Positions 1-7,736 of a stretch of 64,000 nt of DNA are shown piece after piece. The notes beneath the pieces are model-generated. The model did no database searches. It was not told where the DNA came from and saw only the letters and a program-made list of their open reading frames with translations. The position numbers and the translations under genes are program-made. How positions within the stretch are numbered: the stretch's first letter is position 1; every line of letters starts with the position of its first letter. The DNA is from Oerskovia flava (lineage in GTDB: Bacteria > Actinomycetota > Actinomycetes > Actinomycetales > Cellulomonadaceae): assembly GCF_026163685.1 (NCBI RefSeq), contig NZ_JAOXSR010000002.1, forward strand, positions 266,589-330,588, written 5' to 3'.

Positions 1-1107
1 GAGCTGGACCGCCTCGACGCCCGCGTTGCGCAGCTCCTCGAGGATGTTGAACAGCTTGAGCGCACCCACCCGCTGGCCGGACTCCGTGATGTCGATCTCC
101 AGGCCGGGACCCTGCGCCGGCAGCCGCCCGGAGAGGATGCCCTGCGTCTGCGCCTGACGCTCCGCGAGCTCGAGGGCCGCACGCTGACGGCCCGTACCGG
201 ACTGCAGCTCGTCCCGCGTCGCCCGCAGGCTCGAGACCTGGTCCTCGAGCTCCGCGGCGCGCTGCGTCGTCTCGTCGAGCAACCGGACCAGGTCCGACTG
301 CGGCAGCGTCGAGAGCTGGTCCTCCTGCGTCTGGCTCACCTGGACCGCCAGCGCGAACCCCAGGATCGCGCAGAGCAGACCGGCCAGCACCTGCGCCCTG
401 GTCGGGCGCGGGTGCAGCGTCGCCCGCACCGCCGCCCACCCCGTCGGCCTCGCGTCCTCGGCGCTCGCGGGCGTCGAGGCGTGGCGACCGTGGGGCGCGG
501 GCTCCGACGACGCGTCGGCCGGCGGCGTGGCGGTCGCCGCCGGCACGCGGGTGCCGCTCTGCTCGGCTCCCGCGTCCTCGGCGCCCCGAGCATCCACCTC
601 GGCCTGCGCTCCTTCTTCCGGCGCAGCCCGTCCCGACAGCTCGTCCGACGAGTCGTCCGACGAGCGGACGTCGGCGGCGGACCCTGCCCCGGTCTTGTCG
701 TCTGCCCCGGAGCCTGTCGTGGACACCGAGGTCTGGGTGTGCTCGCTCACCGGAGCCGAGATCACCGGGGCAGGCGTCGTCAGGACCGGGGCATGAGCGG
801 CGTCGGCAGCAGGGACGTCGGCATCGGCGTCGGCATCGGCGTCGGCATCGGCAGCAGGGACGTCGAGAGAGTCGGTCGATTCGTCGGCAGCGACGGCGCC
901 GTCCGTGTCGACTGCCGCGCCCCCCGTCACGTCGGTGACGTGCTCGTCGCCGTCGATCTCGGAGTCCGCTGCGGTGTCCTGCGCAGCAGGATCCGAGGCG
1001 CCGTCGGTTGTCGGCTCGGGAGCGGTCCCGGTGGTCCCGTCGGTGGGCACGGCGTCGGACGCGCTGCGGTCCTCGGGCGCGCGGTCCTCGTCGGGGGTGC
1101 GGGTCAT
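1..1107 (-). CDS. DUF881 family membrane-anchored protein (3' end cut by window edge)
   Basis: The reading frame is open from an ATG at 1107 down to base 1, so the C-terminus is missing. About 235 N-terminal residues are acidic, Ala/Asp/Ser/Thr-rich and probably disordered, including an (Ala-Asp)n stretch coded by a short tandem repeat near 818-857. One transmembrane helix follows (about residues 238-256, VLAGLLCAILGFALAVQV), then a coiled-coil-like segment (LRRL/QRAAELEDQVSSLR) and the start of the DUF881 domain (GPGLEIDITESGQRVG). It is the first of two DUF881 genes flanking the small basic protein. In M. tuberculosis the matching set is Rv1822-Rv1825, next to gcvH and garA. Function is not established; an envelope or division-associated role is inferred from context. 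The very long disordered cytoplasmic tail is unusual for the family. Confidence 0.85.
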   Translation of the reverse strand, partial: MTRTPDEDRAPEDRSASDAVPTDGTTGTAPEPTTDGASDPAAQDTAADSEIDGDEHVTDVTGGAAVDTDGAVAADESTDSLDVPAADADADADADADVPAADAAHAPVLTTPAPVISAPVSEHTQTSVSTTGSGADDKTGAGSAADVRSSDDSSDELSGRAAPEEGAQAEVDARGAEDAGAEQSGTRVPAATATPPADASSEPAPHGRHASTPASAEDARPTGWAAVRATLHPRPTRAQVLAGLLCAILGFALAVQVSQTQEDQLSTLPQSDLVRLLDETTQRAAELEDQVSSLRATRDELQSGTGRQRAALELAERQAQTQGILSGRLPAQGPGLEIDITESGQRVGALKLFNILEELRNAGVEAVQL

Positions 1108-1159
1108 CGTCGCGTCCTCGGGCCAGGGTCTGCTGCTCGGCGGCTCGTCATCGATGCCC

Positions 1160-1492
1160 TCACGCCTTGAACAGGTGCCTGCGGATCGCCGCCGCGTTGG
1201 AGAAGATCCGGATGCCGAGCACGACGACGACACCGGTCGAGAGCTGGGTGCCCACACCGAGCTGGTCGCCGAGGAAGACGATCAGGGCGGCGACCACGAC
1301 GTTCGACAGGAACGACACGAGGAACACCTTGTCGTCGAACAACCCGTCGAGCATCGCGCGCAGTCCGCCGAAGAGCGCGTCGAGCGCCGCGACGACCGCG
1401 ATCGGCAGGTAGGGCTGCAGGTAGACAGGGACGGTCGGCTGGAGCACAAGACCCGCGACCACGCCGATCACCAGCCCGACGACTGCAATCAT
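1160..1492 (-). CDS. Small basic family protein (DUF1290)
   Basis: A 110-residue membrane protein with three hydrophobic segments (about 2-18, 29-45 and 58-76) and a basic C-terminus (RRHLFKA). Sequence and length match the small basic protein family found between two DUF881 genes across Actinobacteria and in division-related loci of Firmicutes. Its ATG overlaps the stop of the upstream DUF881 gene by four bases (ATGA), so the two are translationally coupled. No catalytic motif is visible and the molecular role is unknown. The family assignment is secure; a link to envelope growth is only inference. Confidence 0.88.
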   Translation of the reverse strand: MIAVVGLVIGVVAGLVLQPTVPVYLQPYLPIAVVAALDALFGGLRAMLDGLFDDKVFLVSFLSNVVVAALIVFLGDQLGVGTQLSTGVVVVLGIRIFSNAAAIRRHLFKA

Positions 1493-2490
1493 TCAACGCT
1501 CTCCTGCCCTGATCGTGAGCTCGGGCTTCCGCCGAGCAGGTCTTCCCACGACACGTCACCGTCGCCGGGAAGCACCCCGGGTGCAGCGGCGTCGTCAGGC
1601 TCGTCGTCCGGCCCGGGCCCGGTCCCGCCGTCGGTGAGCGAGTCTACGGGGCGCGCGTAGAACAGCCGTGCGGTCGACCCTCCGGGCATCTCCAAGGAGC
1701 TCTGGCCGATGACGCTCGACTGGATGCCGTACTGCGAGGACAGCACCCGCAGGTAGTCGGACGTGCCCGAGCGTGCGAACTGGGTCTGCATGCCGTCCGA
1801 GCTGCCGATGGCCACGACCCGGTACGGGCCGATGAGGGGTTGCAGGTCGACGAGGATCGCGCTGCCGGCGCTGCGGATCGCGCTCAACGGCGTCAGACGC
1901 TGGTCGTTGACCGCCACGGCCTCGGCGCCCGCGGCCCACAGCGCGTTGACGACGCGCTGCAGGTCCACGTCCTGGACCTTGGTGTTGGGGTCCGCGGCGT
2001 CCGGGTCGACCAGCCCACCGGAGGCGTCCCGCAGGGTGATCACGACGCCGGGCCCCTCGACGGCGACGGAACCGGTCACGAACGCGTCCCGCCGCAGGGT
2101 CTCGAGAAGCTCGGGGCTGCGCTCGGACAGCGCGCTCGTCTGGAGCTGGTCGATCTCGGCGTCGAGCGACGCCTCCTGCGCGACCAACGCCTCGACCTCG
2201 CCGCGACGGTCGGTGATCTCCTGCTCCAGCACGCCCCGCGCCTCGATCACCGCCGGCTGCGGGGCCCGCAGGTCCACGGCGGCGCTCGCGGTGACCAGCC
2301 CGAGGAGGACGGCGAGCGCAACGAGCAGGCCGCGTGTCCCGGCACCCCGGGCAGGCTCGGTCCCGGCTGCGCGCCGGGACGCCACCTCGGCATAGCCCGG
2401 GTCGAGAGGACGCTGCATGACCTCTGTCAGCAGCGTCATCGACGCGTCGACCGGCGGGCGCGCGGGTCGGGGGTCGGTGGAAGAGCTCAC
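1489..2490 (-). CDS. DUF881 family protein, second copy
   Basis: A 333-residue protein with a short cytoplasmic N-terminus, one transmembrane helix (about residues 50-70, LLVALAVLLGLVTASAAVDL), a coiled-coil stretch (EQEITDRRGEVEALVAQEASLDAEIDQL in part) and the DUF881 core with the typical GPGVVITLRD and QDVDLQRVVNALWAAGAEAVAVN motifs. I chose the GTG at 2490 because it forms a GTGA overlap with the stop of the upstream CDP-alcohol phosphotransferase gene; an internal ATG twenty codons in is the alternative. The C-terminus is Gly/Pro/Asp-rich and variable. It lies in one operon with the phosphotransferase, the small basic protein and the other DUF881 gene. Function unknown. Confidence 0.88.
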   Translation of the reverse strand: MSSSTDPRPARPPVDASMTLLTEVMQRPLDPGYAEVASRRAAGTEPARGAGTRGLLVALAVLLGLVTASAAVDLRAPQPAVIEARGVLEQEITDRRGEVEALVAQEASLDAEIDQLQTSALSERSPELLETLRRDAFVTGSVAVEGPGVVITLRDASGGLVDPDAADPNTKVQDVDLQRVVNALWAAGAEAVAVNDQRLTPLSAIRSAGSAILVDLQPLIGPYRVVAIGSSDGMQTQFARSGTSDYLRVLSSQYGIQSSVIGQSSLEMPGGSTARLFYARPVDSLTDGGTGPGPDDEPDDAAAPGVLPGDGDVSWEDLLGGSPSSRSGQESVE

Positions 2491-3068
2491 CGTGACCGCT
2501 CCCCCCGCAGGAGGGTGCGGGTCTGGCGGACGTACTGCACGCCTGCGAGCCAGTACAGCCCGACGCCCCACCAGGTGAACGCCCAGCCCACGACCGACGC
2601 GACGAGCCCGAGCGTGCCTGGCGCCTCGGCGAGCAGGAGCAGCGGGAACGCGTAGAGCAGCGCGAAGGTCGCGGCCTTGCCGACGAAGCTGACCTCGAGC
2701 GGGCCGTACCCGTGCCGGGTCAGAGCGGGCAGCAGGGCGAGCAGCACGAGGTCGCGCCCGACGATGAGCACGACGAGCCAGATCGGGACGATGTCGCGCC
2801 ACGCGAGCCCGAGCATCGTCACGAGGATGAACAGTCGGTCGGCCGCGGGGTCGAGCACCTGACCGAGCTTGGTGACCTGGTTCATGCGGCGGGCGAGGAC
2901 ACCGTCGAGCCAGTCGGAGGCGCCGGAGACGGCGAGGACGACCAGCGCCCACACGTCGTGACCCTGGACGATGAGGACGGCGAAGACGGGTACCAGCAGC
3001 AGCCGCAGGAAGCTGATGGCATTGGGGACGGTGAGGACTCGGGAGCTGATCTCCTGCCCAGGTGCCAC
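2487..3068 (-). CDS. CDP-alcohol phosphatidyltransferase family protein
   Basis: An integral membrane enzyme of about 193 residues expected to join a CDP-activated diacylglycerol to an alcohol such as glycerol 3-phosphate or inositol phosphate in phospholipid synthesis. The family signature D-G-x2-A-R-x8-G-x3-D-x3-D is complete (DGVLARRMN...GQVLDPAADR), so the metal and CDP-binding aspartates are present. Four to six hydrophobic helices surround it. The cluster position matches M. tuberculosis pgsA2 (Rv1822), but the exact acceptor cannot be read from sequence. The start is uncertain: GTG at 3068 gives a normal length, while ATG codons at 3161 or 3203 would add a poorly conserved N-terminus. 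Its stop overlaps the DUF881 start. Confidence 0.85.
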   Translation of the reverse strand: MAPGQEISSRVLTVPNAISFLRLLLVPVFAVLIVQGHDVWALVVLAVSGASDWLDGVLARRMNQVTKLGQVLDPAADRLFILVTMLGLAWRDIVPIWLVVLIVGRDLVLLALLPALTRHGYGPLEVSFVGKAATFALLYAFPLLLLAEAPGTLGLVASVVGWAFTWWGVGLYWLAGVQYVRQTRTLLRGERSR

Positions 3069-3281
3069 GCCCACCGTCCGTCGCTCGCTTCCCCGCAGCG
3101 ACCCGTCGGGCCGCTGCTCGTGCGCCCATCCTACGATCGTGGCACGCCGGAACCCCGACATTTGCGGACCGTCCACGCGCGACGCACCGCAAAACATGCC
3201 CAACGGGATGAAACGCCGCGGAGTGTCCGGCTACGAGGCGGACGGTGCGGCCGACCCGTGAGCGAGGTCACCGGTCCGCAC

Positions 3282-3312
3282 CTGACGCTCGCACGACGAC
3301 GTCCGGTAGTAT
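3282..3312 (+). promoter_or_regulatory. Putative promoter of the DEAD-box helicase gene
   Basis: A good -10 box TAGTAT lies at 3307-3312, with a TGAC-containing -35 region about 18-19 bases upstream (CTGACG at 3282-3287). Initiation near 3319 would leave a leader of about 155 bases before the helicase ATG. That leader includes a CCCGCG (3339-3344) / CGCGGG (3375-3380) stem and a short upstream ORF. The 406-base gap between the divergent phosphotransferase and helicase genes holds nothing else I can recognise. Confidence 0.45.
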
Positions 3313-3433
3313 CAGTGGTTCTGGAGTTCGTCGCCTTTCCCGCGTGTTCGTGTGAGAGTGCCCCGCCCATCGTGCGCGGGTCACCAGTGTGTGTTCGGGA
3401 GTCGGCCTCGTGTGTGCCATCAGAGGCGCCCGC

Positions 3434-3478
3434 ATGGAACTCCCACCACCTCGACGAACGGTCCCCACAGACTCATGA
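3434..3478 (+). CDS. 14-residue leader peptide (MELPPPRRTVPTDS) coupled to deaD
   Basis: A short ORF of 14 codons starts with ATG at 3434, seven bases after an AGAGG ribosome binding site (3422-3426). It ends in a TGA that overlaps the helicase ATG as ATGA. The peptide contains three consecutive prolines followed by two arginines, a context known to stall ribosomes lacking EF-P. The helicase ATG has no good Shine-Dalgarno of its own, so its translation probably depends on ribosomes finishing this peptide. That is an inference from layout; no homologue is known to me. It could be chance, but the ribosome site, length and exact overlap agree. Confidence 0.5.
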   Translation: MELPPPRRTVPTDS

Positions 3479-5370
3479 CTGCTGACATCAGCACGCCTTC
3501 GCGCGCCCTCGACACCGACTCCACCCTCCCCGCCGACGCCGCAGCCCCCGCGTCCGTCACCTTCGCCGACCTCGGGCTGCCCGCGACGATCCTGCGCGCG
3601 GTGACCGACCTCGGCTTCACCATCCCCTCCGCGATCCAGGAGAAGGCGATCCCCGCCCTCGTCTCGGGACGCGACATCACCGGCGTCGCGCAGACCGGCA
3701 CCGGCAAGACCGCCGCGTTCGGCCTCCCGATGCTCGCGGCCCTCGACCCGTCGCTCCGCCGCGTGCAGGCCCTCGTCCTCACCCCGACCCGCGAGCTCGC
3801 GATGCAGGTCGCCGAGGCCATCGAGACGTTCGCCGCGCACGTGGACGGCCTGCAGGTCGTCGCCGTCTACGGCGGCTCCCCGTACCAGCCGCAGCAGCGC
3901 GCCCTGCGCGCCGGGGCCCAGGTCGTCGTCGGCACCCCCGGCCGCGTCATGGACCACCTCGAGCGCGGCAGCCTCGTCCTCGACGACATCCGCTACCTCG
4001 TCCTCGACGAGGCCGACGAGATGCTCCGCATGGGCTTCGCCGAGGACGTCGAGAAGATCTTCGGCCAGGCACCCACCAAGCGTCAGGTCGCGCTGTTCTC
4101 CGCGACGATGCCCCCGCAGATCCGCCGGGTCGCCGCCCAGCACCTCAACGACCCCGTCGAGATCGCCGTCACCCGGCAGTCCTCCACCGTCACCAGCGTC
4201 CGCCAGACGTACGCCGTCGTGCCGTTCCGGCACAAGACCGGTGCGCTCGCGCGCATCCTGGCCACCTCCGACGCGGACGCCGCGATCGTCTTCACGCGCA
4301 CCCGCGGCGCGGCCGAAGAGGTCGGGTCGGCGCTCGTCGAGCGCGGCGTGTCCGCCGCGACGATCTCCGGCGACGTCGCCCAGAAGGACCGCGAGAAGAT
4401 CGTCGAGCGCCTGCGCTCTGGCGCCCTCGACGTCCTCGTCGCCACCGACGTCGCCGCCCGCGGCCTCGACGTCGACCGCATCGGCCTCGTCGTGAACTTC
4501 GACCTGCCCGGCGAGCCCGAGGCGTACGTCCACCGCATCGGCCGCACCGGCCGCGCCGGACGCACGGGCGAGGCCATGAGCTTCGTCACCCCGCAGGAGC
4601 GCGGCCGCCTGCGCTCCATCGAGCGCACGATCCGCGCCACGCTCGAAGAGGTGGAGATCCCCTCCCCCGCCGACGTGTCGGCGCACAAGGTCCGTTCGCT
4701 GCTCACGCAGGTCGCCGCCCGCCAGGAGGCCGGCCGCCTGTCGATGTACCAGGGGCTGGTCCGCGAGTACGTCACCGAGCACGGCATCGACCCGATCGAG
4801 CTCGCGGCCGCCCTCGCGGCGCTCGCGGTGGGCGACGACGGCCCGCGTGCCCGCGAGGAGCAGGAGCGCTTCGAGGCCGAGCGTGAGCAGGCTCGCGCCG
4901 CTCGCAGGACGGCCGACGTGCGCGGTCCTCGGCGTGAGGGCGACCGTCCCGAGCGTTCTCGTGGGGTCCGCCGCGACGCGGCCGGCACCCGTTACCGTCT
5001 GTCGGTCGGGCACACGCACGGCGCTCAGCCCGGCGGGATCGTCGGTGCGCTGACGAACGAGGCAGGGCTCAACGGGTCGGACGTCGGCAAGATCGACATC
5101 TTCCCGAGCTTCTCGCTGGTCGACATCCTCGCGCCGCTCGACGCGGACGCGATGGACCGCATCTCCCGCGCGCGGGTGGCCGGCAAGCCGCTGCGCATCA
5201 AGCTGGACGAGGGCGCACCCGTCTCGCGCGCACGGACCGCTCGCCCCACGGGTGACCGCCCGCGCGGCGCGCACGGCCCGGCGGGCCGCCACGACGAGCG
5301 TCGCACCGAGCGTCGTGAGTGGGCACCGCGCGACGGTGCCGAGCGCAAGCCGCGGCACCGCACTGCCTGA
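3475..5370 (+). CDS. deaD: DEAD-box ATP-dependent RNA helicase (DeaD/CsdA type)
   Basis: A 631-residue RNA helicase expected to unwind short RNA duplexes in ribosome assembly and mRNA decay, often cold-induced. Visible motifs in order: Q motif (FADLGLP...IQEKAIP, residues 30-60), Walker A AQTGTGKT (72-79), PTRELA, DEAD (178-181), SAT (about 209-211), and the C-terminal RecA-domain motifs ARGLDV and HRIGRTGRAGRTG. A charged linker rich in Arg/Glu follows, then a DbpA-type RNA-binding domain (about 506-580, YRLSVG...GSDVGKIDIFPSFSLVDI) and a basic tail. The ATG at 3475 is preferred over an in-frame ATG at 3352 because it begins the conserved part and overlaps the leader peptide stop. A strong hairpin follows the gene. 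Confidence 0.95.
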   Translation: MTADISTPSRALDTDSTLPADAAAPASVTFADLGLPATILRAVTDLGFTIPSAIQEKAIPALVSGRDITGVAQTGTGKTAAFGLPMLAALDPSLRRVQALVLTPTRELAMQVAEAIETFAAHVDGLQVVAVYGGSPYQPQQRALRAGAQVVVGTPGRVMDHLERGSLVLDDIRYLVLDEADEMLRMGFAEDVEKIFGQAPTKRQVALFSATMPPQIRRVAAQHLNDPVEIAVTRQSSTVTSVRQTYAVVPFRHKTGALARILATSDADAAIVFTRTRGAAEEVGSALVERGVSAATISGDVAQKDREKIVERLRSGALDVLVATDVAARGLDVDRIGLVVNFDLPGEPEAYVHRIGRTGRAGRTGEAMSFVTPQERGRLRSIERTIRATLEEVEIPSPADVSAHKVRSLLTQVAARQEAGRLSMYQGLVREYVTEHGIDPIELAAALAALAVGDDGPRAREEQERFEAEREQARAARRTADVRGPRREGDRPERSRGVRRDAAGTRYRLSVGHTHGAQPGGIVGALTNEAGLNGSDVGKIDIFPSFSLVDILAPLDADAMDRISRARVAGKPLRIKLDEGAPVSRARTARPTGDRPRGAHGPAGRHDERRTERREWAPRDGAERKPRHRTA

Positions 5371-5378
5371 CGAGTAGC

Positions 5379-5424
5379 ACGACACGATGCCCCCGACCGT
5401 TCACGGTCGGGGGCATCGTGTCGT
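5379..5424. terminator. Bidirectional intrinsic terminator hairpin
   Basis: A perfect 20-bp inverted repeat (5379-5398 and 5405-5424) with a six-base loop fills almost the whole gap between the convergent helicase and PH-domain genes. The right arm ends one base before the stop codon of the reverse-strand gene. There is no long T tract on either side, as is common in GC-rich actinobacteria, so termination is inferred from the stem alone. Confidence 0.8.
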
Positions 5425-5898
5425 TCAGCGGTCCATGGCCTCGCCGTGCGCCTGCACGAGTGCGGCGAGGCGGCGTGCTTCCTGGTCCCCGCGCTCGCCG
5501 TCGGCGCGCTGGATCCCCATCACGGCGAGCGTCTTGCCGTCGGTGAGGTCGAGGCGCACCCAGGGGTCGCCGCTGCCGTAGTCGACGGAGAGGATCTCGG
5601 CCCAGTCGAGCCGACGGGTGTAGACGACGTTGCGGACGACGAGCCCTGTCGGCGAGGGGTCGGCGTGCACACCGCCGAGGCGCCAGAGCAGCAGGGCGCA
5701 CAGGAGCCCGAAGAGGACGAGCGAGATCCGGTTGCCCACGCTCGCGAGCGGCCCGGTCGTCACGACCGCGAGGACGACGCAGCCGCCGAGGATCACTGTG
5801 GTCGTCGCCCAGGAGACCACGAGCCCGAAGCGGGGCCGGAACGTGCGGTACGGGTCCTGCCCGGCGGTGTCCTGATGGTCCCGCTGGTCCCCGTCCAT
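5425..5898 (-). CDS. PH domain-containing membrane protein
   Basis: A 157-residue protein with two transmembrane helices (about 27-45 and 57-73) followed by a bacterial PH-like domain (GLVVRNVVYTRRLDWAEI, then DYGSGDPWVRLDLTDGKTLAVMGIQ). Such proteins commonly follow the riboflavin genes in Actinobacteria (compare Rv1417 of M. tuberculosis, from memory), but have no defined function. A GGGAGG ribosome site precedes the ATG. It lies 78 bases downstream of hisG on the same strand, so it may be the last gene of the rib-his unit, ending at the strong terminator. Confidence 0.8.
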   Translation of the reverse strand: MDGDQRDHQDTAGQDPYRTFRPRFGLVVSWATTTVILGGCVVLAVVTTGPLASVGNRISLVLFGLLCALLLWRLGGVHADPSPTGLVVRNVVYTRRLDWAEILSVDYGSGDPWVRLDLTDGKTLAVMGIQRADGERGDQEARRLAALVQAHGEAMDR

Positions 5899-5976
5899 GG
5901 CTGGCCTCCCTCTTCGTGAGTGCCCTGTCCGTGAGTGACCCTGGCAGTGAGGTCCCGGCGAGTCGACGTCTGGTCG

Positions 5977-6822
5977 CTACAGGCGGCAGGCGTGGATCGA
6001 CGTCACCAGGATCGCGCGTGCGCCGACGTCGTACAACGCGTCCATCACCTGGTTCGTCTGGTCGCGGCGCACCATGGCCCGCACCGCGGCCCAGTCGCGG
6101 TCGTGCAGCGGCGAGACCGTCGGGGACTCCAGGCCGGGCGTGATGGCCACGGCCTGCTCGACGAGCGAGACCGGCACGTCGTAGTCCATGAGGACGTACT
6201 TGCGCGCGGTGAGCACCCCCTGCAGCCGCCGGCTCAGGACCTCGAGCCCGGCAGCGGGCTCGGCCGACCGCGGGCGGATGAGGACCGCCTCGGACACGAG
6301 GATGGGGTCGCCGAACACCTCGAGGCCCGCGCCACGCAGGGTCGTGCCGGTGGACACGACGTCCGCGACGACGTCCGCGACCCCGAGCTGGACCGCGGAC
6401 TCGACGGCACCGTCCAGGTGCACAACGGACGCCTCGACGCCGTGCGAGCGCAGGTGGTTCTCCACGAGCACCTCGTACGACGTCGCGACCCGCAGGCCGG
6501 CGACCTGCTGGAGCGAGGTGACCGCGCCGGTGGGCGCCGCGTAGCGGAAGGTCGATCCGCCGAACCCGAGCTGCATGTGCTCGACGGCGTGCGCACCGGA
6601 GTCCAGCAGGAGGTCGCGACCCGTGATGCCGGCGTCGACCGTGCCGGAACCGACGTAGACCGCGATGTCCCGCGGGCGCAGGAAGAAGAACTCGACGTCG
6701 TTCTCGGGGTCCGCGAGCACGAGCTCACGGGTGTCGCGGCGCTGGCGGTAGCCGGCCTCGCGCAGCATGTCGACGGCGGGCTCGGACAGGGAACCCTTGT
6801 TGGGGACGGCGATACGGAGCAC
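5977..6822 (-). CDS. hisG: ATP phosphoribosyltransferase (long form)
   Basis: Catalyses the first step of histidine synthesis, joining ATP and PRPP to phosphoribosyl-ATP in the cytoplasm. The 281-residue protein begins [14 protein letters not shown], shows [15 protein letters not shown] and the PRPP-binding stretch [16 protein letters not shown], and has the C-terminal ACT-like regulatory domain (about residues 205-281) of the long form that is inhibited by histidine. I chose the GTG at 6822 because it aligns with the family's start and follows GAGGAA; an ATG at 6858 would add twelve residues. It lies downstream of hisE on the same strand, separated by about 107 bases. Confidence 0.93.
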   Translation of the reverse strand: MLRIAVPNKGSLSEPAVDMLREAGYRQRRDTRELVLADPENDVEFFFLRPRDIAVYVGSGTVDAGITGRDLLLDSGAHAVEHMQLGFGGSTFRYAAPTGAVTSLQQVAGLRVATSYEVLVENHLRSHGVEASVVHLDGAVESAVQLGVADVVADVVSTGTTLRGAGLEVFGDPILVSEAVLIRPRSAEPAAGLEVLSRRLQGVLTARKYVLMDYDVPVSLVEQAVAITPGLESPTVSPLHDRDWAAVRAMVRRDQTNQVMDALYDVGARAILVTSIHACRL

Positions 6823-6929
6823 GGTTCCTCGATCAGGTAGGTGGGAAGCACTGGGCACGACGACGGCCGGGCACCTCGGGCGTGCGCACCCCCGGTGTCA
6901 GCGGGGGACGCGGGCGACGCACGAGGTGC

Positions 6930-7193
6930 TCACAGATGCGCGTACACGTCCTGCAGGCTCAGGCCCTTCGCGACCATCAGGACCTGCAGGTGGTAGAGGA
7001 GCTGGGAGATCTCCTCGGCGGTCTTGTCGTCGCCCTCGTACTCGGCGGCCATCCAGACCTCGGCCGCCTCCTCGACGATCTTCTTGCCGATCGCATGGAC
7101 ACCGGCGTCCAGCTGCGCGACGGTGCCGGAACCGGCGGGTCGCATGGTGGCCTTCTCGGTGAGCTCGGCGAACAGGGCTTCGAACGTCTTCAC
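6930..7193 (-). CDS. hisE: Phosphoribosyl-ATP diphosphatase
   Basis: Hydrolyses phosphoribosyl-ATP to phosphoribosyl-AMP, the second step of histidine synthesis. This 87-residue all-helical MazG-fold protein has the expected [24 protein letters not shown] metal-binding pattern (two E-E/E-D pairs). The GTG at 7193 is chosen from the conserved [10 protein letters not shown] start. A TACCCT box lies at 7201-7206, seven bases before the GTG, so hisE may also have its own leaderless transcript besides read-through from ribH, whose stop is 75 bases upstream. Together with hisG it supplies the first two histidine steps from one locus. Confidence 0.92.
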   Translation of the reverse strand: MKTFEALFAELTEKATMRPAGSGTVAQLDAGVHAIGKKIVEEAAEVWMAAEYEGDDKTAEEISQLLYHLQVLMVAKGLSLQDVYAHL

Positions 7194-7200
7194 GGGGACA

Positions 7201-7206
7201 AGGGTA
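7201..7206 (-). promoter_or_regulatory. Putative -10 box for leaderless hisE transcript
   Basis: The reverse-strand hexamer TACCCT ends seven bases before the hisE GTG, the spacing expected when transcription begins at the start codon. No convincing -35 box is visible. Confidence 0.3.
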
Positions 7207-7268
7207 GTCGGCGAGCGGACCCGGGGGCGCCAGGTCCGCCCACCGGGCACCGGTGGGCGCTCGTCCCG

Positions 7269-7736
7269 CTACAGGTGCCGCAGCGCGACCGCGGTGGCGA
7301 CGGCCGCCTCCACGGCCTCTGCCCCCTTGTCCTCGCGCGACCCGGGCAGGCCCGCACGGTCCAGCGCCTGCTGCTCGTCGTCGCACGTGAGCACGCCGAA
7401 GCCGACCGGGATACCCGTGCGCACCGACACGTCCGTCAGGCCCGTCGTCGCCGCGGAGCACACGTACTCGAAGTGGGGCGTCCCACCGCGGATGACGACC
7501 CCCAGCGCCACGACCGCGTCCGCGCCGCGCTCGGCAGCCCGCGACGCCGCGACGGGCAGCTCGAACGAACCCGGTACCCGCACCTCCGTGACGTGCGTGA
7601 CGTTCGCGGCCGCGAGAGCGCGTCGTGCGCCCGCCACCAGCCCGTCCATGACCTCGGTGTGCCAGCTCGCCGCGACGACCGTGACCCGAAGGCCCGTGCC
7701 GTCCACGGAGATCGTCGGTGCGCCTGCGCCGCTCAT
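7269..7736 (-). CDS. ribH: 6,7-dimethyl-8-ribityllumazine synthase
   Basis: Condenses 5-amino-6-ribitylaminouracil with dihydroxybutanone phosphate to lumazine, the penultimate riboflavin step; it usually forms a pentamer or 60-mer shell. The 155-residue protein shows [27 protein letters not shown] with the catalytic histidine (GGTPHF) and [20 protein letters not shown]. Its ATG overlaps the ribBA stop by one base (TGATG), so it is translated in step with the rest of the riboflavin operon. Confidence 0.95.
   Translation of the reverse strand: MSGAGAPTISVDGTGLRVTVVAASWHTEVMDGLVAGARRALAAANVTHVTEVRVPGSFELPVAASRAAERGADAVVALGVVIRGGTPHFEYVCSAATTGLTDVSVRTGIPVGFGVLTCDDEQQALDRAGLPGSREDKGAEAVEAAVATAVALRHL

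Noticed and set aside
3268..5385. 705-codon reverse ORF opposite the DEAD-box helicase
   Set aside because: A shadow of the helicase gene in high-GC DNA; the translation is repetitive and resembles no protein family.
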